DNA from: SIG454 sp045578465
GTDB lineage: Bacteria; Bacillota; Clostridia; Monoglobales; Monoglobaceae
Assembly (NCBI GenBank): GCA_045578465.1
Contig: JAZNKJ010000024.1
Coordinates: 1-12,036 of the forward strand
Length of the DNA: 12,036 nt
Direction of reading: 5' to 3'
Position 1 is the stretch's first letter; the number at the start of each line of letters is the position of its first letter. This document shows, in pieces, positions 4,483 through 12,036 of this stretch. Below the pieces are notes generated by a model that had not been told where the DNA came from, searched no databases, and saw only the letters and a program-made list of their open reading frames with translations. The position numbers and the translations under genes are program-made.

Positions 4483-5925
4483 ATGGCACATAGACTTGCC
4501 GTAACTTCGCTTAATGCGAGTACCATTGATATTATCAATACCATTAGAGCAAACGCATCTTATGAATATCAGAGCCTTGTTCCGGAGATCACTAAAGCAT
4601 CTGAAATCCCCCTTGTGGGTGAAGTGCTTTATGGGTATCCTGCTCTTGCGAATCAGTTTCTTAATTCTCTGATTAACCGCATCGCTCTTGTTAAAGTTAA
4701 TTCGGCGCTTTTTAACAACGCTTACAAAGAACTTAAAAAGGGCTATCTTGAGTTTGGTGAAACGGTTGAAGAAGTATTCGTAAATATTGCAAAAGCTCGT
4801 GAATTTTCCGCAGAAAAAGCAGCAGCCAGAGAACTGAAAAGGTCGCTCCCAGATGTGCGTTCCGCGATGCACATTATGAACTGGCGCGTTCAATATCCTG
4901 TGACTATCCAGGACGAAGATTTACGCATGGCATTTGTTTCCGCTCAGGGTGTACAGGATTTGATTGCTAAAATTGTCGATTCGCTTTATACTGCTAACGA
5001 ATACGATGAATTTTTGCTCTTCAAATATTTAATTATCAAAAGCATCGCTCACGGTAAAATGTATCCTGTTGAATTTAATGTTTCTGATACGAAGAACGCC
5101 GCTAAAGCTTTCCGCGGAACTTCCAATATGCTTACCTTTATGAGTACGAAGTATAACGCTGCCGGTGTTACTACTACTTCTCCTAAAGAAGATCAGTACA
5201 TCTTTATGAGCGCACAGTTTAACGCTGACTACGATGTAGACGTCCTTGCGTCTGCGTTCAATCTTGATCGTGCCGACTTCATGGGTAAGCTGAAACTGAT
5301 TGACGATTTTACTACCTTCGACAACGAGAGATTCGCAGAGATCAGAGCTAATTCTGATATGATCGAAGAAGTTACTGCCGCTGAACTTGCTCTTATGGCA
5401 AATGTTAAAGCTGTTCTTGTAGATAAAGAGTGGTTCCAGATTTACGATAATCTCAATAAATTTACTGAGGTTTATGTTTCGTCCGGTCTGTATTGGAATT
5501 ACAACTATCATGTTTGGAAAACTGTTTCTTACTCTCCGTTCTCCAACGCTGTTGTATTCCTTGACAGCTCTGCTACTTCTGGCGATCCGTCCTCGATTCA
5601 GTTTACGGTTACTGGCATTTCTGATGGTGCTGATGCTATCGTCTATACTCTTGAACCTGCGGATTCTGCTGCTCTCACTTCTAAGAACTTCAACTTTGTA
5701 CAGGATGAAGATTCTACTGAGGCGGGAATTGCTGTTCATAAATATGGCGCGATCATTATGCCTAAAGGTGAAAGTGCTGAAACTGAGTATACCGGCTATC
5801 TTACGATTGGCAATACTCTTTATGTTGCCGGGTCTAAGATTTATAGCGAATCTGACTCTACCGCTTCTCCTGCGATTGTTGCTACGGCTATTGGCGATAC
5901 GATCACCTTTACGCCTGCTACCTAA
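4483..5925 (+). CDS. Major capsid protein, phi29 gp8-like
   Basis: The 480-aa product corresponds to phi29 gp8 (448 aa), an HK97-fold shell protein. Shared landmarks include an N-terminal helix with IINTIRANA, FLNSLINRIALV (59-70), LKKGYLEFGETVEEVF (84-99), an E-loop-like segment before LPDVRSAMH, and TIQDEDLRMAFVS (141-153), all in the order seen in gp8. From about residue 350 the sequence becomes beta-rich and Ser/Thr/Ala-rich. This fits the added C-terminal Ig-like domain that gp8 also carries on the capsid surface. AAGGAGG overlapping the end of the scaffold gene lies seven bases before the ATG. The gene uses CGT/CGC arginine codons about as often as AGA, unlike its neighbours, which fits high expression. 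A strong hairpin follows. Confidence 0.93.
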   Translation: MAHRLAVTSLNASTIDIINTIRANASYEYQSLVPEITKASEIPLVGEVLYGYPALANQFLNSLINRIALVKVNSALFNNAYKELKKGYLEFGETVEEVFVNIAKAREFSAEKAAARELKRSLPDVRSAMHIMNWRVQYPVTIQDEDLRMAFVSAQGVQDLIAKIVDSLYTANEYDEFLLFKYLIIKSIAHGKMYPVEFNVSDTKNAAKAFRGTSNMLTFMSTKYNAAGVTTTSPKEDQYIFMSAQFNADYDVDVLASAFNLDRADFMGKLKLIDDFTTFDNERFAEIRANSDMIEEVTAAELALMANVKAVLVDKEWFQIYDNLNKFTEVYVSSGLYWNYNYHVWKTVSYSPFSNAVVFLDSSATSGDPSSIQFTVTGISDGADAIVYTLEPADSAALTSKNFNFVQDEDSTEAGIAVHKYGAIIMPKGESAETEYTGYLTIGNTLYVAGSKIYSESDSTASPAIVATAIGDTITFTPAT

Positions 5926-5933
5926 TTTCCTTG

Positions 5934-5961
5934 ATAGGGAGGATGAAATACTCCTCCCTAT
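5934..5961 (+). terminator. Strong hairpin after the capsid gene (weak terminator or mRNA-stabilising stem)
   Basis: A perfect 10-bp stem, ATAGGGAGGA with TCCTCCCTAT, has an 8-base loop and begins nine bases after the capsid stop. It is followed by ATTTAATTAAAG, which lacks a proper T run, so it is unlikely to terminate fully. It probably protects the capsid mRNA 3' end or lowers read-through into the tail genes. Confidence 0.65.
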
Positions 5962-5989
5962 ATTTAATTAAAGAAAGGAGAAAAATATT

Positions 5990-6517
5990 ATGTATAAAGT
6001 TCCGGAAGAATGGAAACTTAGTGATTTTCTTGAGCTTTCCAATGATGAAAAATTGAAGTGGCTTTATAACGGTGTGAAAAATGCCGGGGGAGGTTCTGAT
6101 CTTCCTAATGTTACATCAGATGACAATGGCGATGTACTAACCGTTGTTGATGGGGCGTGGGCAAAAGCTACACCATCTGGCGGCGGTCTTTTTGAGATTG
6201 AAACCGTATATGATGAAACCGAAGGCACGTACACGATGAACAAGACTGCCACAGAAATTCTTACTGCTTTCCGCACAGGTCAGAGAGTACTGATTCACAT
6301 GGCGTTCGATACGGATCAGGGAGGCGGTCTTTCAGCGGTGGCGAACCAATATATTCAAATGGTCGGCTATCAGGAAGATTATGATAATCAGTTAGGACAG
6401 ATATATCAATACGAGCTTATGTTCTTCGCTATGTATCCACCCGATACATTTAACACCTATACTATCTATGTTTTCTACTGTGAACACGCCGCCGATCACC
6501 CGACTTTCTCGTTTTAA
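5990..6517 (+). CDS. Putative head fibre or decoration protein, 175 aa
   Basis: This gene occupies the place of the phi29 head fibre gene 8.5, between capsid and tail genes. Residues 38-62 contain LPNVTSDDNGDVLTVVDGAW, a segment type that recurs in phage fibre and surface proteins as a short beta repeat, preceded by glycines. The N-terminal part (VPEEWKLSDFLELSNDEK) is a short helix that could anchor it to the capsid. The C-terminal 100 residues (from about FEIETVYDE) form an aromatic, beta-rich domain. I see no enzyme motif, signal or membrane segment. AAGGAG at 5975-5980 supports the ATG. A fibre or capsid decoration role is inferred from position and the repeat motif. It is shorter than phi29 gp8.5 (280 aa) and not clearly homologous to it. 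Confidence 0.6.
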   Translation: MYKVPEEWKLSDFLELSNDEKLKWLYNGVKNAGGGSDLPNVTSDDNGDVLTVVDGAWAKATPSGGGLFEIETVYDETEGTYTMNKTATEILTAFRTGQRVLIHMAFDTDQGGGLSAVANQYIQMVGYQEDYDNQLGQIYQYELMFFAMYPPDTFNTYTIYVFYCEHAADHPTFSF

Positions 6518-6589
6518 TTTCACCGCATCTTGACAAAAATATTAGGCAATTTCAATAGTGGCGGAGGGTGGGAATAAAGGAGTGATAAA

Positions 6590-8323
6590 GTGTATATCGA
6601 ACCGAATACTTCAATATATATCTTGAAAGGCGTTCCGCTTGATCCTACATACGATCATACTATTTATTGGGAATATCCTACAGATCAGGTAAGCTATTTT
6701 CTTGGAAAAGCAAAACACACTTTGACAAGGCAGATGTATCAAAGAGCAAATAAGGGTTCAATGAGAATAAAGAAAAAGGCAGAAGAATTATATGATTGCA
6801 ATTATCTGATGTTCCAGAATACAGCTTTCGGAAATAAATGGTTCTTTGCTTTTATTACTTCTGTAAATTATATCAATAATGAAGTGAGCGAAGTAAACTA
6901 TCAGATTGATGTAATGCAGACTTACCATTTCGATTATGAATTGAAAGCTTGCTTTGTCGAAAGAGAACATAGCGAAACTGACAACATTGGAGATAATCTT
7001 GTTCCGGAAAATATTGACATTGGGGATTTAGTAAATAGTCTTTCTTATGCTTATATACCAAAGATTTTCCTTAATTTGGACTTGGTTTATTGGTTGTCAA
7101 AAGATGCACTTGTTAGATCGAGAGGTTACGCTGATCCGTTAACTGCAAGCGTAGGAGGTTATAAGCCTAAAATATTTCCGTTTTTGAGAAATGGAGTATT
7201 TCAATTAAGCGATGTTGCTGATGCCGTAAATTGGTATCACAATGCCTTATCTTCTACGGCAGATGTTGTAAGCATTGTACCGTCTTATTGGGTTGAAAAT
7301 TGGAATAATGGTTATGGCGAAGATGGAAATGTTGAGCTTTATGACAATACAGAAGTGACTGCTGATATTCCTATAGGTTATTCAATGCCTAAATCTGACA
7401 ACACTACTATCAAAAATAACAAGTGCTTCACCTATCCATACTATTTTTTGTATGCTACAAATAGTCAAGGAACGAATCAGAGTTATAAATTAGAGTGGCT
7501 TTATAAATATACAAATCAACAAGACGGAAAACTCTATGCCCCATTTGATGTTAAGGGTGAAGTAGCACCTAACTGCACAGTAATATTTGCACCAATGGGA
7601 TACTTAAATTCAGTTGATATGATTACTGTTTATGATTTTTCTATTTCAACTACTTTTAATATTTTTGTTAGCGTAAATGAAGATATTTTCAAAATTTGGT
7701 TAGGTCAAAGAGCGAGTAGCGCTATGTTACCTGCCGCGTTTGCTGGGCAGCAAATGATCGAAGTCGGTCAAGCGAGAGGAAGCGTGGGTGCTAAACATTA
7801 TAGACAAAGCGCAAAACACTTCGAAAATGAACCGAAGCATTTCGCAAATAACAATCCCGAATGGCTTAATGATACTGATAGTATGTTAGGTAATGCCGGT
7901 TGGGGTGCTGTTATTGGTATGCTGTCAAGTGGATTAGATACCCTCTTAAACGGACACGGTGGATTGCCGGGAAATCAAGGCAGTTTTTCCCTTTTAACAA
8001 GCCCTGTTGGAAATGTGCCTTGCGGAATTGAATTTTCGATTAAGCATCTTAGCCCGGAATATGCAACAATCGTAGATGGCTATTTTACAAGATACGGTTA
8101 TGCCTGTCACAAATTAAAAGTACCGAACAGAAATAGCAGGCCGGAATTTAATTTTGTAAAGACGGTTGATTGCTTAATTGAAGCGTCCGATCTTAATGGA
8201 TATGGTATGCCTGCCGATGATGAAGCTACTATTTGCGATATTTATAATAATGGTATTACTTTCTGGAAAAATCCTGCACACATCGGAGATTATACTGTAA
8301 ACAACGCGCCTACTAATCAATAA
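6590..8323 (+). CDS. Tail knob protein, phi29 gp9-like
   Basis: The start is GTG, seven bases after AAAGGAG (6576-6582). The 577-aa product is near the length of phi29 gp9 (599 aa), which forms the hexameric distal tail tube and opens the host membrane for DNA. Clear matches are YLMFQNTAFGNKWFFAFIT (72-90), the IDVMQTYHFDY segment with FVEREH (106-127), and the C-terminal block with EFNFVKTVDCLI and ICDIYNNGITFWKN leading to the end. gp9 has hydrophobic loops in its middle-to-late part. The equivalent region here (about 375-480) is more polar, contains three KHY/KHF triplets (402-418) and only one short hydrophobic stretch (432-449). It lies in the usual late order just before the connector gene. 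Confidence 0.93.
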   Translation: MYIEPNTSIYILKGVPLDPTYDHTIYWEYPTDQVSYFLGKAKHTLTRQMYQRANKGSMRIKKKAEELYDCNYLMFQNTAFGNKWFFAFITSVNYINNEVSEVNYQIDVMQTYHFDYELKACFVEREHSETDNIGDNLVPENIDIGDLVNSLSYAYIPKIFLNLDLVYWLSKDALVRSRGYADPLTASVGGYKPKIFPFLRNGVFQLSDVADAVNWYHNALSSTADVVSIVPSYWVENWNNGYGEDGNVELYDNTEVTADIPIGYSMPKSDNTTIKNNKCFTYPYYFLYATNSQGTNQSYKLEWLYKYTNQQDGKLYAPFDVKGEVAPNCTVIFAPMGYLNSVDMITVYDFSISTTFNIFVSVNEDIFKIWLGQRASSAMLPAAFAGQQMIEVGQARGSVGAKHYRQSAKHFENEPKHFANNNPEWLNDTDSMLGNAGWGAVIGMLSSGLDTLLNGHGGLPGNQGSFSLLTSPVGNVPCGIEFSIKHLSPEYATIVDGYFTRYGYACHKLKVPNRNSRPEFNFVKTVDCLIEASDLNGYGMPADDEATICDIYNNGITFWKNPAHIGDYTVNNAPTNQ

Positions 8324-8335
8324 GGAGGTTTTATT

Positions 8336-9223
8336 TTGGCAAAAAAAGATCGTGAATTTTGGCAAAGCGCTACAAGAAACAACGCTACTTTCCTACAGTA
8401 TTATAACCGTCTTACTGAGCTTGCAATCAGTATGTTCGATTGGAAAAATCTTCCTGATACTGTAGATGCTCGTTTTCTTGAATTGACTTTGTTTACAAAT
8501 GGCGGCTGCCTTTTCTTCAAAGATGATGATCTTGGCGGTTACGCTTGTCTGCCTTATGCAAATAATGGCAGATTAAACATTTATCGTATTCCTATTAACA
8601 GAAGAGCTTATTCTGTAACAGGATATAACAAAGACTATGATGAAAAGAATAGCGTTATTATCTTTAACAATATGCTACATCTTAATTCAATGTTAGATGT
8701 AAGAATGTATTCTGAAAGACTTTACAATCTTGATAGGATTATTGATGTAAATGCTAATGCCCAAAAGACGCCTGTTCTCATTGAATGTTCTGAAACTGAA
8801 AGGGTTACAATGCTTAACCTTTATAAAGAATTTGATGGCAACGCTCCTGTCATTTATGCCGATAAGGGATTAAACGCAAAAGGTTTAACGGTTCTTAGAA
8901 CTGATGCACCTTATATAGCAGATAAGATTTTTGAACTTAAAACGCGAATCTGGAACGAGGCACTTACTTATCTTGGAATTTCTAATGTTAGCTATCAGAA
9001 AAAGGAAAGAATGATCTCTGACGAAGTTATGAGAAATATGGGCGGTACAATCGCAAGCAGATATAGCAGACTTAATTCAAGAAGAGAGGCAGCAGATAAG
9101 ATTAACAAAATGTTTGGTCTTGAAATTGAAGTAGACTTTAGAGAAGATTATAGGGAAATGGATGACAAGGTTGTATTCGCAGGAGAAACAGGTGATTCAG
9201 AGAATGGATATTTCCGCGATTGA
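8336..9223 (+). CDS. Upper collar / head-tail connector (portal), phi29 gp10-like
   Basis: The start is TTG, seven bases after AGGAGG (8323-8328). The 295-aa protein is close to phi29 gp10 (309 aa), which forms the dodecameric portal through which DNA enters and leaves the head and to which the packaging motor binds. Shared blocks are the N-terminal helix ending in FDWKNLP (34-40), VNANAQKTPVLI (138-149), FDGNAPVIYADKGL (166-179), LRTDAPYIADKI (187-198), and the long helix with WNEALTYLGISNVSYQKKER (206-225). The region 226-262 contains MISDEV and the SRREAADKINKMFGL helix, as in gp10. The N-terminus (MAKKDREFWQSATR) is basic, as is the DNA/RNA-binding N-terminus of gp10. That would be the natural contact for a packaging RNA. 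Confidence 0.95.
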   Translation: MAKKDREFWQSATRNNATFLQYYNRLTELAISMFDWKNLPDTVDARFLELTLFTNGGCLFFKDDDLGGYACLPYANNGRLNIYRIPINRRAYSVTGYNKDYDEKNSVIIFNNMLHLNSMLDVRMYSERLYNLDRIIDVNANAQKTPVLIECSETERVTMLNLYKEFDGNAPVIYADKGLNAKGLTVLRTDAPYIADKIFELKTRIWNEALTYLGISNVSYQKKERMISDEVMRNMGGTIASRYSRLNSRREAADKINKMFGLEIEVDFREDYREMDDKVVFAGETGDSENGYFRD

Positions 9224-9251
9224 TCTTCGCACTAATTAAGGTGGTGACAGT

Positions 9252-10298
9252 ATGAGTAAATATACTACTGAGGTTCGATATATTTGCGAAGCATCATTGG
9301 GACGCAACGAAAGTGCAGGCTTTAATAGCGTTGAAGATATTATTACCGAAGCCGCACCAAGAGTTTTTAATTTCCCTTTTCCTATTTTTGACGAGCAATA
9401 TAGACTTCCACTTGAAAAGAAAATTTTAAGACACTACTATACAAGAGAAATATGCGAAGAAACTGTTGGATTGTGGAAACTTAGATTAAGCGCAAGACTT
9501 AATGATATAATGCCTTATTACAATAAGCTTTATTATTCTGAAACTCTTACCTTTAATCCTTTGTATGATGTTGATTATACAAGAGAGTATACTAAACAAA
9601 CTGATGGTGAAACAACTGATTCCGAAACTGTCCGTGACAGTGGGACGATTGCTGACGCAAAAACAGGAAATGATACACTTACTGATAATGTAAGTGATGA
9701 TGTTAGCAAAACAGGAACAGAATCAACTGCTTCTACCGGAACGGTGGGAGATCAGGGAACGCATACAAATACTGAAACGAGAAACGCAACTGACGCTACA
9801 ACTATTGGAAAAGATACTTGGGACTTATATAGCGACACTCCACAGGGAGGAATTAACGGACTTCTCGATAATGGGCAGGTTGAAAGTGGAACTGACTTAC
9901 CTAATAATACCTATCTTACAAATGCCCGGCATATTATGGAAAACGGTAACGCCGGTTCAACTTCTCATACAGGAACTGTTGGAAACTCCGGGAGTGATAG
10001 CAATACAAGAACATTAAATACAACGGACACAACAACTTTCAATACTGACAATGACAGGACTATTCAAGGAACACATCAGCAAGCTTATAACAGCACTAAT
10101 ACAAGAACTCTTAACACAACTAAAACAGGAAACAAAAGTGGTACTATTACTAACACAGATGAATTTGCGGAACACATTGTAGGAAAAACAGGCGGCTATA
10201 CTTATTCTAAAGCTTTGATGGAATACAGAAAAGCTTTGTTAAATATTGACGAAATGATTATTAACGATTTGAGAGATTTATTCTTCAATTTATGGTAA
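9252..10298 (+). CDS. Lower collar protein, phi29 gp11-like, with Thr/Asn/Gly-rich insert
   Basis: The N-terminal 110 residues match phi29 gp11, which connects the portal to the tail: FNFPFPIFDE (39-48), LEKKILRHYYTREI (54-67), and LRLSARLNDIMPYYNKLYY (77-95). The C-terminal 50 residues (GYTYSKALMEYRKALLNIDE and on) return to a helical collar sequence. Between them, about 114-300 is a low-complexity Thr/Asn/Ser/Gly/Asp-rich insert. At its centre is an ordered SDTPQGGINGLL ... YLTNARH block, a combination seen in related collar proteins. The total of 348 aa exceeds gp11 (293 aa). The two flanks of the central block are degenerate copies of each other. AAGGTGGTG five bases upstream supports the ATG. 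Confidence 0.88.
   Translation: MSKYTTEVRYICEASLGRNESAGFNSVEDIITEAAPRVFNFPFPIFDEQYRLPLEKKILRHYYTREICEETVGLWKLRLSARLNDIMPYYNKLYYSETLTFNPLYDVDYTREYTKQTDGETTDSETVRDSGTIADAKTGNDTLTDNVSDDVSKTGTESTASTGTVGDQGTHTNTETRNATDATTIGKDTWDLYSDTPQGGINGLLDNGQVESGTDLPNNTYLTNARHIMENGNAGSTSHTGTVGNSGSDSNTRTLNTTDTTTFNTDNDRTIQGTHQQAYNSTNTRTLNTTKTGNKSGTITNTDEFAEHIVGKTGGYTYSKALMEYRKALLNIDEMIINDLRDLFFNLW
9735..10040 (+). repeat. Degenerate internal duplication in the lower collar gene
   Basis: Residues 162-185 (9735-9806) and 240-263 (9969-10040) share the pattern TGTVGxxGxxxNTxTxNxTDxTTx in 24 positions. Together they flank the SDTPQG/LTNARH block. A third, weaker NTRTLNTT-like run follows near 10101. The copies differ at many codons, so this is an old or convergent duplication. 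Confidence 0.65.
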
Positions 10299-10310
10299 GG
10301 AGGTTACTAT

Positions 10311-11999
10311 ATGCCTATTTCTTTTCAGCCTGCTGACTTCGGCCCAGATGTAGCACACTATAATAGAGTGAAACCGTTTAGATATTGGTGTCAAATGGTT
10401 TTACCTACTGTTTATGACGATAGTCTTAGCTATTATGAACTTCTTAATAAGGTTGTAGAATACCTTAATTTGCTTAATGAAAACAACGACACAATCATTG
10501 AAAATCAAGAAACCCTTGATACTGCGTATGATGATCTTCAAGACTATGTAAATAACAATGTGGAAAGAGTGATTGACGCTTTCAATGATCTTCAAGTATA
10601 TGTTGACGAGTATTTTTATAATCTCGATGTGCAAGACGAAATCAATAATAAATTGGATGAACTTGCAGCTAACGGTACTCTTACCGCTCTTGTTAGGCAA
10701 GCGCTCCCGGATGAAATTGATGAACTTGTTCCTCCTGCTGTAAGCGATTGGCTTGACGAGAATATTACTCCTACTACCCCTGCTGTTGATGCTTCGCTTT
10801 CAGTTAGTGGCGCAGCGGCAGATGCTAAAGCTGCCGGTGATTGGCTTAGAGAAATTGACGATAGTTATGATTGGAAATTAAATTCAAGCTCTTCTCTTTC
10901 AAGAACAAGAACTATTGAATATGAAGTAAATGCCGGTGATGTTCTTGTCTTGAGAATCAATATACCTACTGATACTGCTTGGATGCCTGAGTATTTAAGA
11001 GTATATGGAAGAAACTTATCGAATGTTCAGATTGTTCAGCTTGAGTTTGTAAACGGAAAACATTATTTTGTTCAGTTTGAAGAACACTATGATAATGTTG
11101 TTCTCGGTTTCGTCAAAGCTGATTCAAGCGCGCCCGAAACTGCATTTACTGTAAACGCTTGGCTTGCTGTTAAAAATCATCATCCAGGTCTTAAAATGTT
11201 AAGTTCTGGTGTAGCTAACAAGAAGAAACTTTCTATTCTTGGCGCTTCAATTTCTACTTATGAAGGGACTATTCCGGAAGGGTATAGTAAATATTATCCA
11301 TATACAGGCAGCGCATATGATGGAACTACATATAGATGTGTTAAAGACATTCACGATATGTATTGGCAGAAAGTGTGCGATGCTCTTGATATGCAGCTTC
11401 TGGTTAATAATTCAAGCTCTGGGTCATATCTTACTACCGGACACGGCAACGATTCTATGGCAGGTTGCGGTGACAGATGTATTAGCCTTGGTCTTGAAAA
11501 CTATAACGATCCTGATTATATTGTTATTCAGCTTGGGCTTAACGATTTTAATGCTGAGGTTGGGCTTGGCAGTTATAACGGAACACAGGCATTTCCTACA
11601 AGCACTACAACTTTCAGAGAAGCATACGCAGTTATGTTAAAGAAGATTCTTGAACGGTACAGATATGCTACGGTTATTTGTGGCACAATTACTAATCATG
11701 AAAACAACTTTACTGCGGTTGGATTCCCTGAGAAAAACGACAGCGGTGTTCTTCTTAGCGAGTACAATAAAGCAATTAAAGAGATTGCAGATTTGTTTGG
11801 CGTAAAAGTGGTTGATTGGTACTCCTGCGGTATTACTTATCAGAACATGAGTAACTTGATGCAGGACTACAATTCTGACTCCCACTATGGTCAGCATCCT
11901 AATAAGTTTGGTCACACCCTTATGGCGAATGAATTGATTAAGGTTATTGATCCTTCTTGCAAAGATTTGTACCAACTTAATATCAATGCTAATATTTAA
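10311..11999 (+). CDS. Tail appendage/fibre protein with C-terminal SGNH hydrolase domain
   Basis: It lies where phi29 encodes its preneck appendage (gp12) but is unrelated past the N-terminus. Residues 1-35 (FQPADFGPDVAHYNRVKPF and on) are a short attachment domain. Residues 40-125 are helical and coiled-coil-like, followed by LPDEIDELVPPAVSDWLDEN and a DASLSVSGAAADAKAAGDWL linker (160-179) common in fibre proteins. A beta region spans about 185-295. From about 303 there is an SGNH hydrolase: block I LGASIS with the nucleophile Ser313, an SSG at Gly371, GLND at 409-412, and QHPNKFGH with His529. Such domains remove acetyl groups or other esters from surface glycans. Block I reads GAS rather than GDS, and no Asp sits three residues before His529 (Tyr526 is there; Asp523 is nearby). 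AAGGAGG lies seven bases before the ATG. Confidence 0.87.
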   Translation: MPISFQPADFGPDVAHYNRVKPFRYWCQMVLPTVYDDSLSYYELLNKVVEYLNLLNENNDTIIENQETLDTAYDDLQDYVNNNVERVIDAFNDLQVYVDEYFYNLDVQDEINNKLDELAANGTLTALVRQALPDEIDELVPPAVSDWLDENITPTTPAVDASLSVSGAAADAKAAGDWLREIDDSYDWKLNSSSSLSRTRTIEYEVNAGDVLVLRINIPTDTAWMPEYLRVYGRNLSNVQIVQLEFVNGKHYFVQFEEHYDNVVLGFVKADSSAPETAFTVNAWLAVKNHHPGLKMLSSGVANKKKLSILGASISTYEGTIPEGYSKYYPYTGSAYDGTTYRCVKDIHDMYWQKVCDALDMQLLVNNSSSGSYLTTGHGNDSMAGCGDRCISLGLENYNDPDYIVIQLGLNDFNAEVGLGSYNGTQAFPTSTTTFREAYAVMLKKILERYRYATVICGTITNHENNFTAVGFPEKNDSGVLLSEYNKAIKEIADLFGVKVVDWYSCGITYQNMSNLMQDYNSDSHYGQHPNKFGHTLMANELIKVIDPSCKDLYQLNINANI

Positions 12000-12026
12000 T
12001 TGACGGTTAATTCCGGTACTAAAGTC

Positions 12027-12031
12027 GGAGG
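12027..12031 (+). promoter_or_regulatory. Ribosome binding site of a gene beyond the window
   Basis: GGAGG sits 28 bases after the appendage gene stop and five bases before the window edge, with no start codon yet visible. The late operon evidently continues to the right. Confidence 0.6.
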
Positions 12032-12036
12032 CCAAG

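Noticed and set aside
5029..5739. Long minus-strand open frame of 236 codons inside the capsid gene.
   Set aside because: Antisense shadow of a well-supported gene, with no ribosome binding site or promoter and Ser/Arg/Ile-rich composition typical of reversed codons.
5474..5971. Long hydrophobic open frame overlapping the end of the capsid gene.
   Set aside because: It is the +1-shifted reading of the capsid codons, lacks a ribosome binding site, and its Leu/Ile richness comes from CTT/ATT-type triplets in the other frame.
6530..6558. TTGACA in the 72-base gap before the tail knob gene, a possible internal promoter.
   Set aside because: At 16-18 bases downstream only TCAATAGT-type sequence is found, a poor -10, with no extended -10. 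Kept as a chance match.
11637..12035. Minus-strand open frame at the right edge.
   Set aside because: It is antisense to the SGNH domain, whose catalytic blocks are clear on the plus strand; no ribosome binding site or promoter is seen for it.

Overview
This window is part of a small phi29-like phage genome: a protein-primed, short-tailed phage of the broad phi29/Cp-1 type, infecting a low-GC Gram-positive host. The evidence is a family B DNA polymerase with the TPR2 and thumb signatures of protein-primed enzymes, followed by recognisable homologues of the phi29 packaging ATPase, major capsid protein, tail knob, head-tail connector and lower collar. The genes have strong AGGAGG ribosome binding sites, several TTG/GTG starts, sigma-A-type promoters and a GH25 lysozyme. 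A Clostridia or gut Firmicute host is plausible but is inference. The genetic code is standard: Trp is TGG and TGA acts as a stop.

Layout. Positions 1-1722 (+) hold the 3' two thirds of the DNA polymerase gene, then four tightly packed small genes, two of them cysteine-rich. A hairpin terminator at 1726-1760 separates this operon from a convergent minus-strand unit. That unit is the packaging ATPase (1876-2913), whose 3' flank (1761-1874) is not coding and folds by eye into a closed multi-hairpin RNA of 114 nt. This is about the size of phi29 prohead RNA (pRNA), the RNA partner of this ATPase. Two overlapping, near-consensus divergent promoters lie at 2938-2981.

From 3012 to the end, everything is on the + strand as one late operon. 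The order is small holin-like protein, free-standing CW_7 cell-wall-binding protein, GH25 lysozyme without a binding domain, scaffold-like protein, major capsid protein, a strong hairpin, head-fibre-like protein, tail knob (gp9-like), upper collar/connector (gp10-like), lower collar (gp11-like), and a fibre/appendage protein ending in an SGNH hydrolase domain. A ribosome binding site at the right edge announces another gene beyond the window.

How it works together: the polymerase copies the linear genome from a terminal protein (not in the window). Scaffold, capsid and connector form the prohead. The ATPase, perhaps with the candidate RNA, packages DNA. Collar, knob and esterase-type appendage make the tail. 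Holin plus a lysozyme split over two genes releases progeny. The most interesting points are the candidate pRNA next to the ATPase, the shared palindromic divergent promoter, and the split endolysin. No gene-free stretch exceeds about 155 bases.
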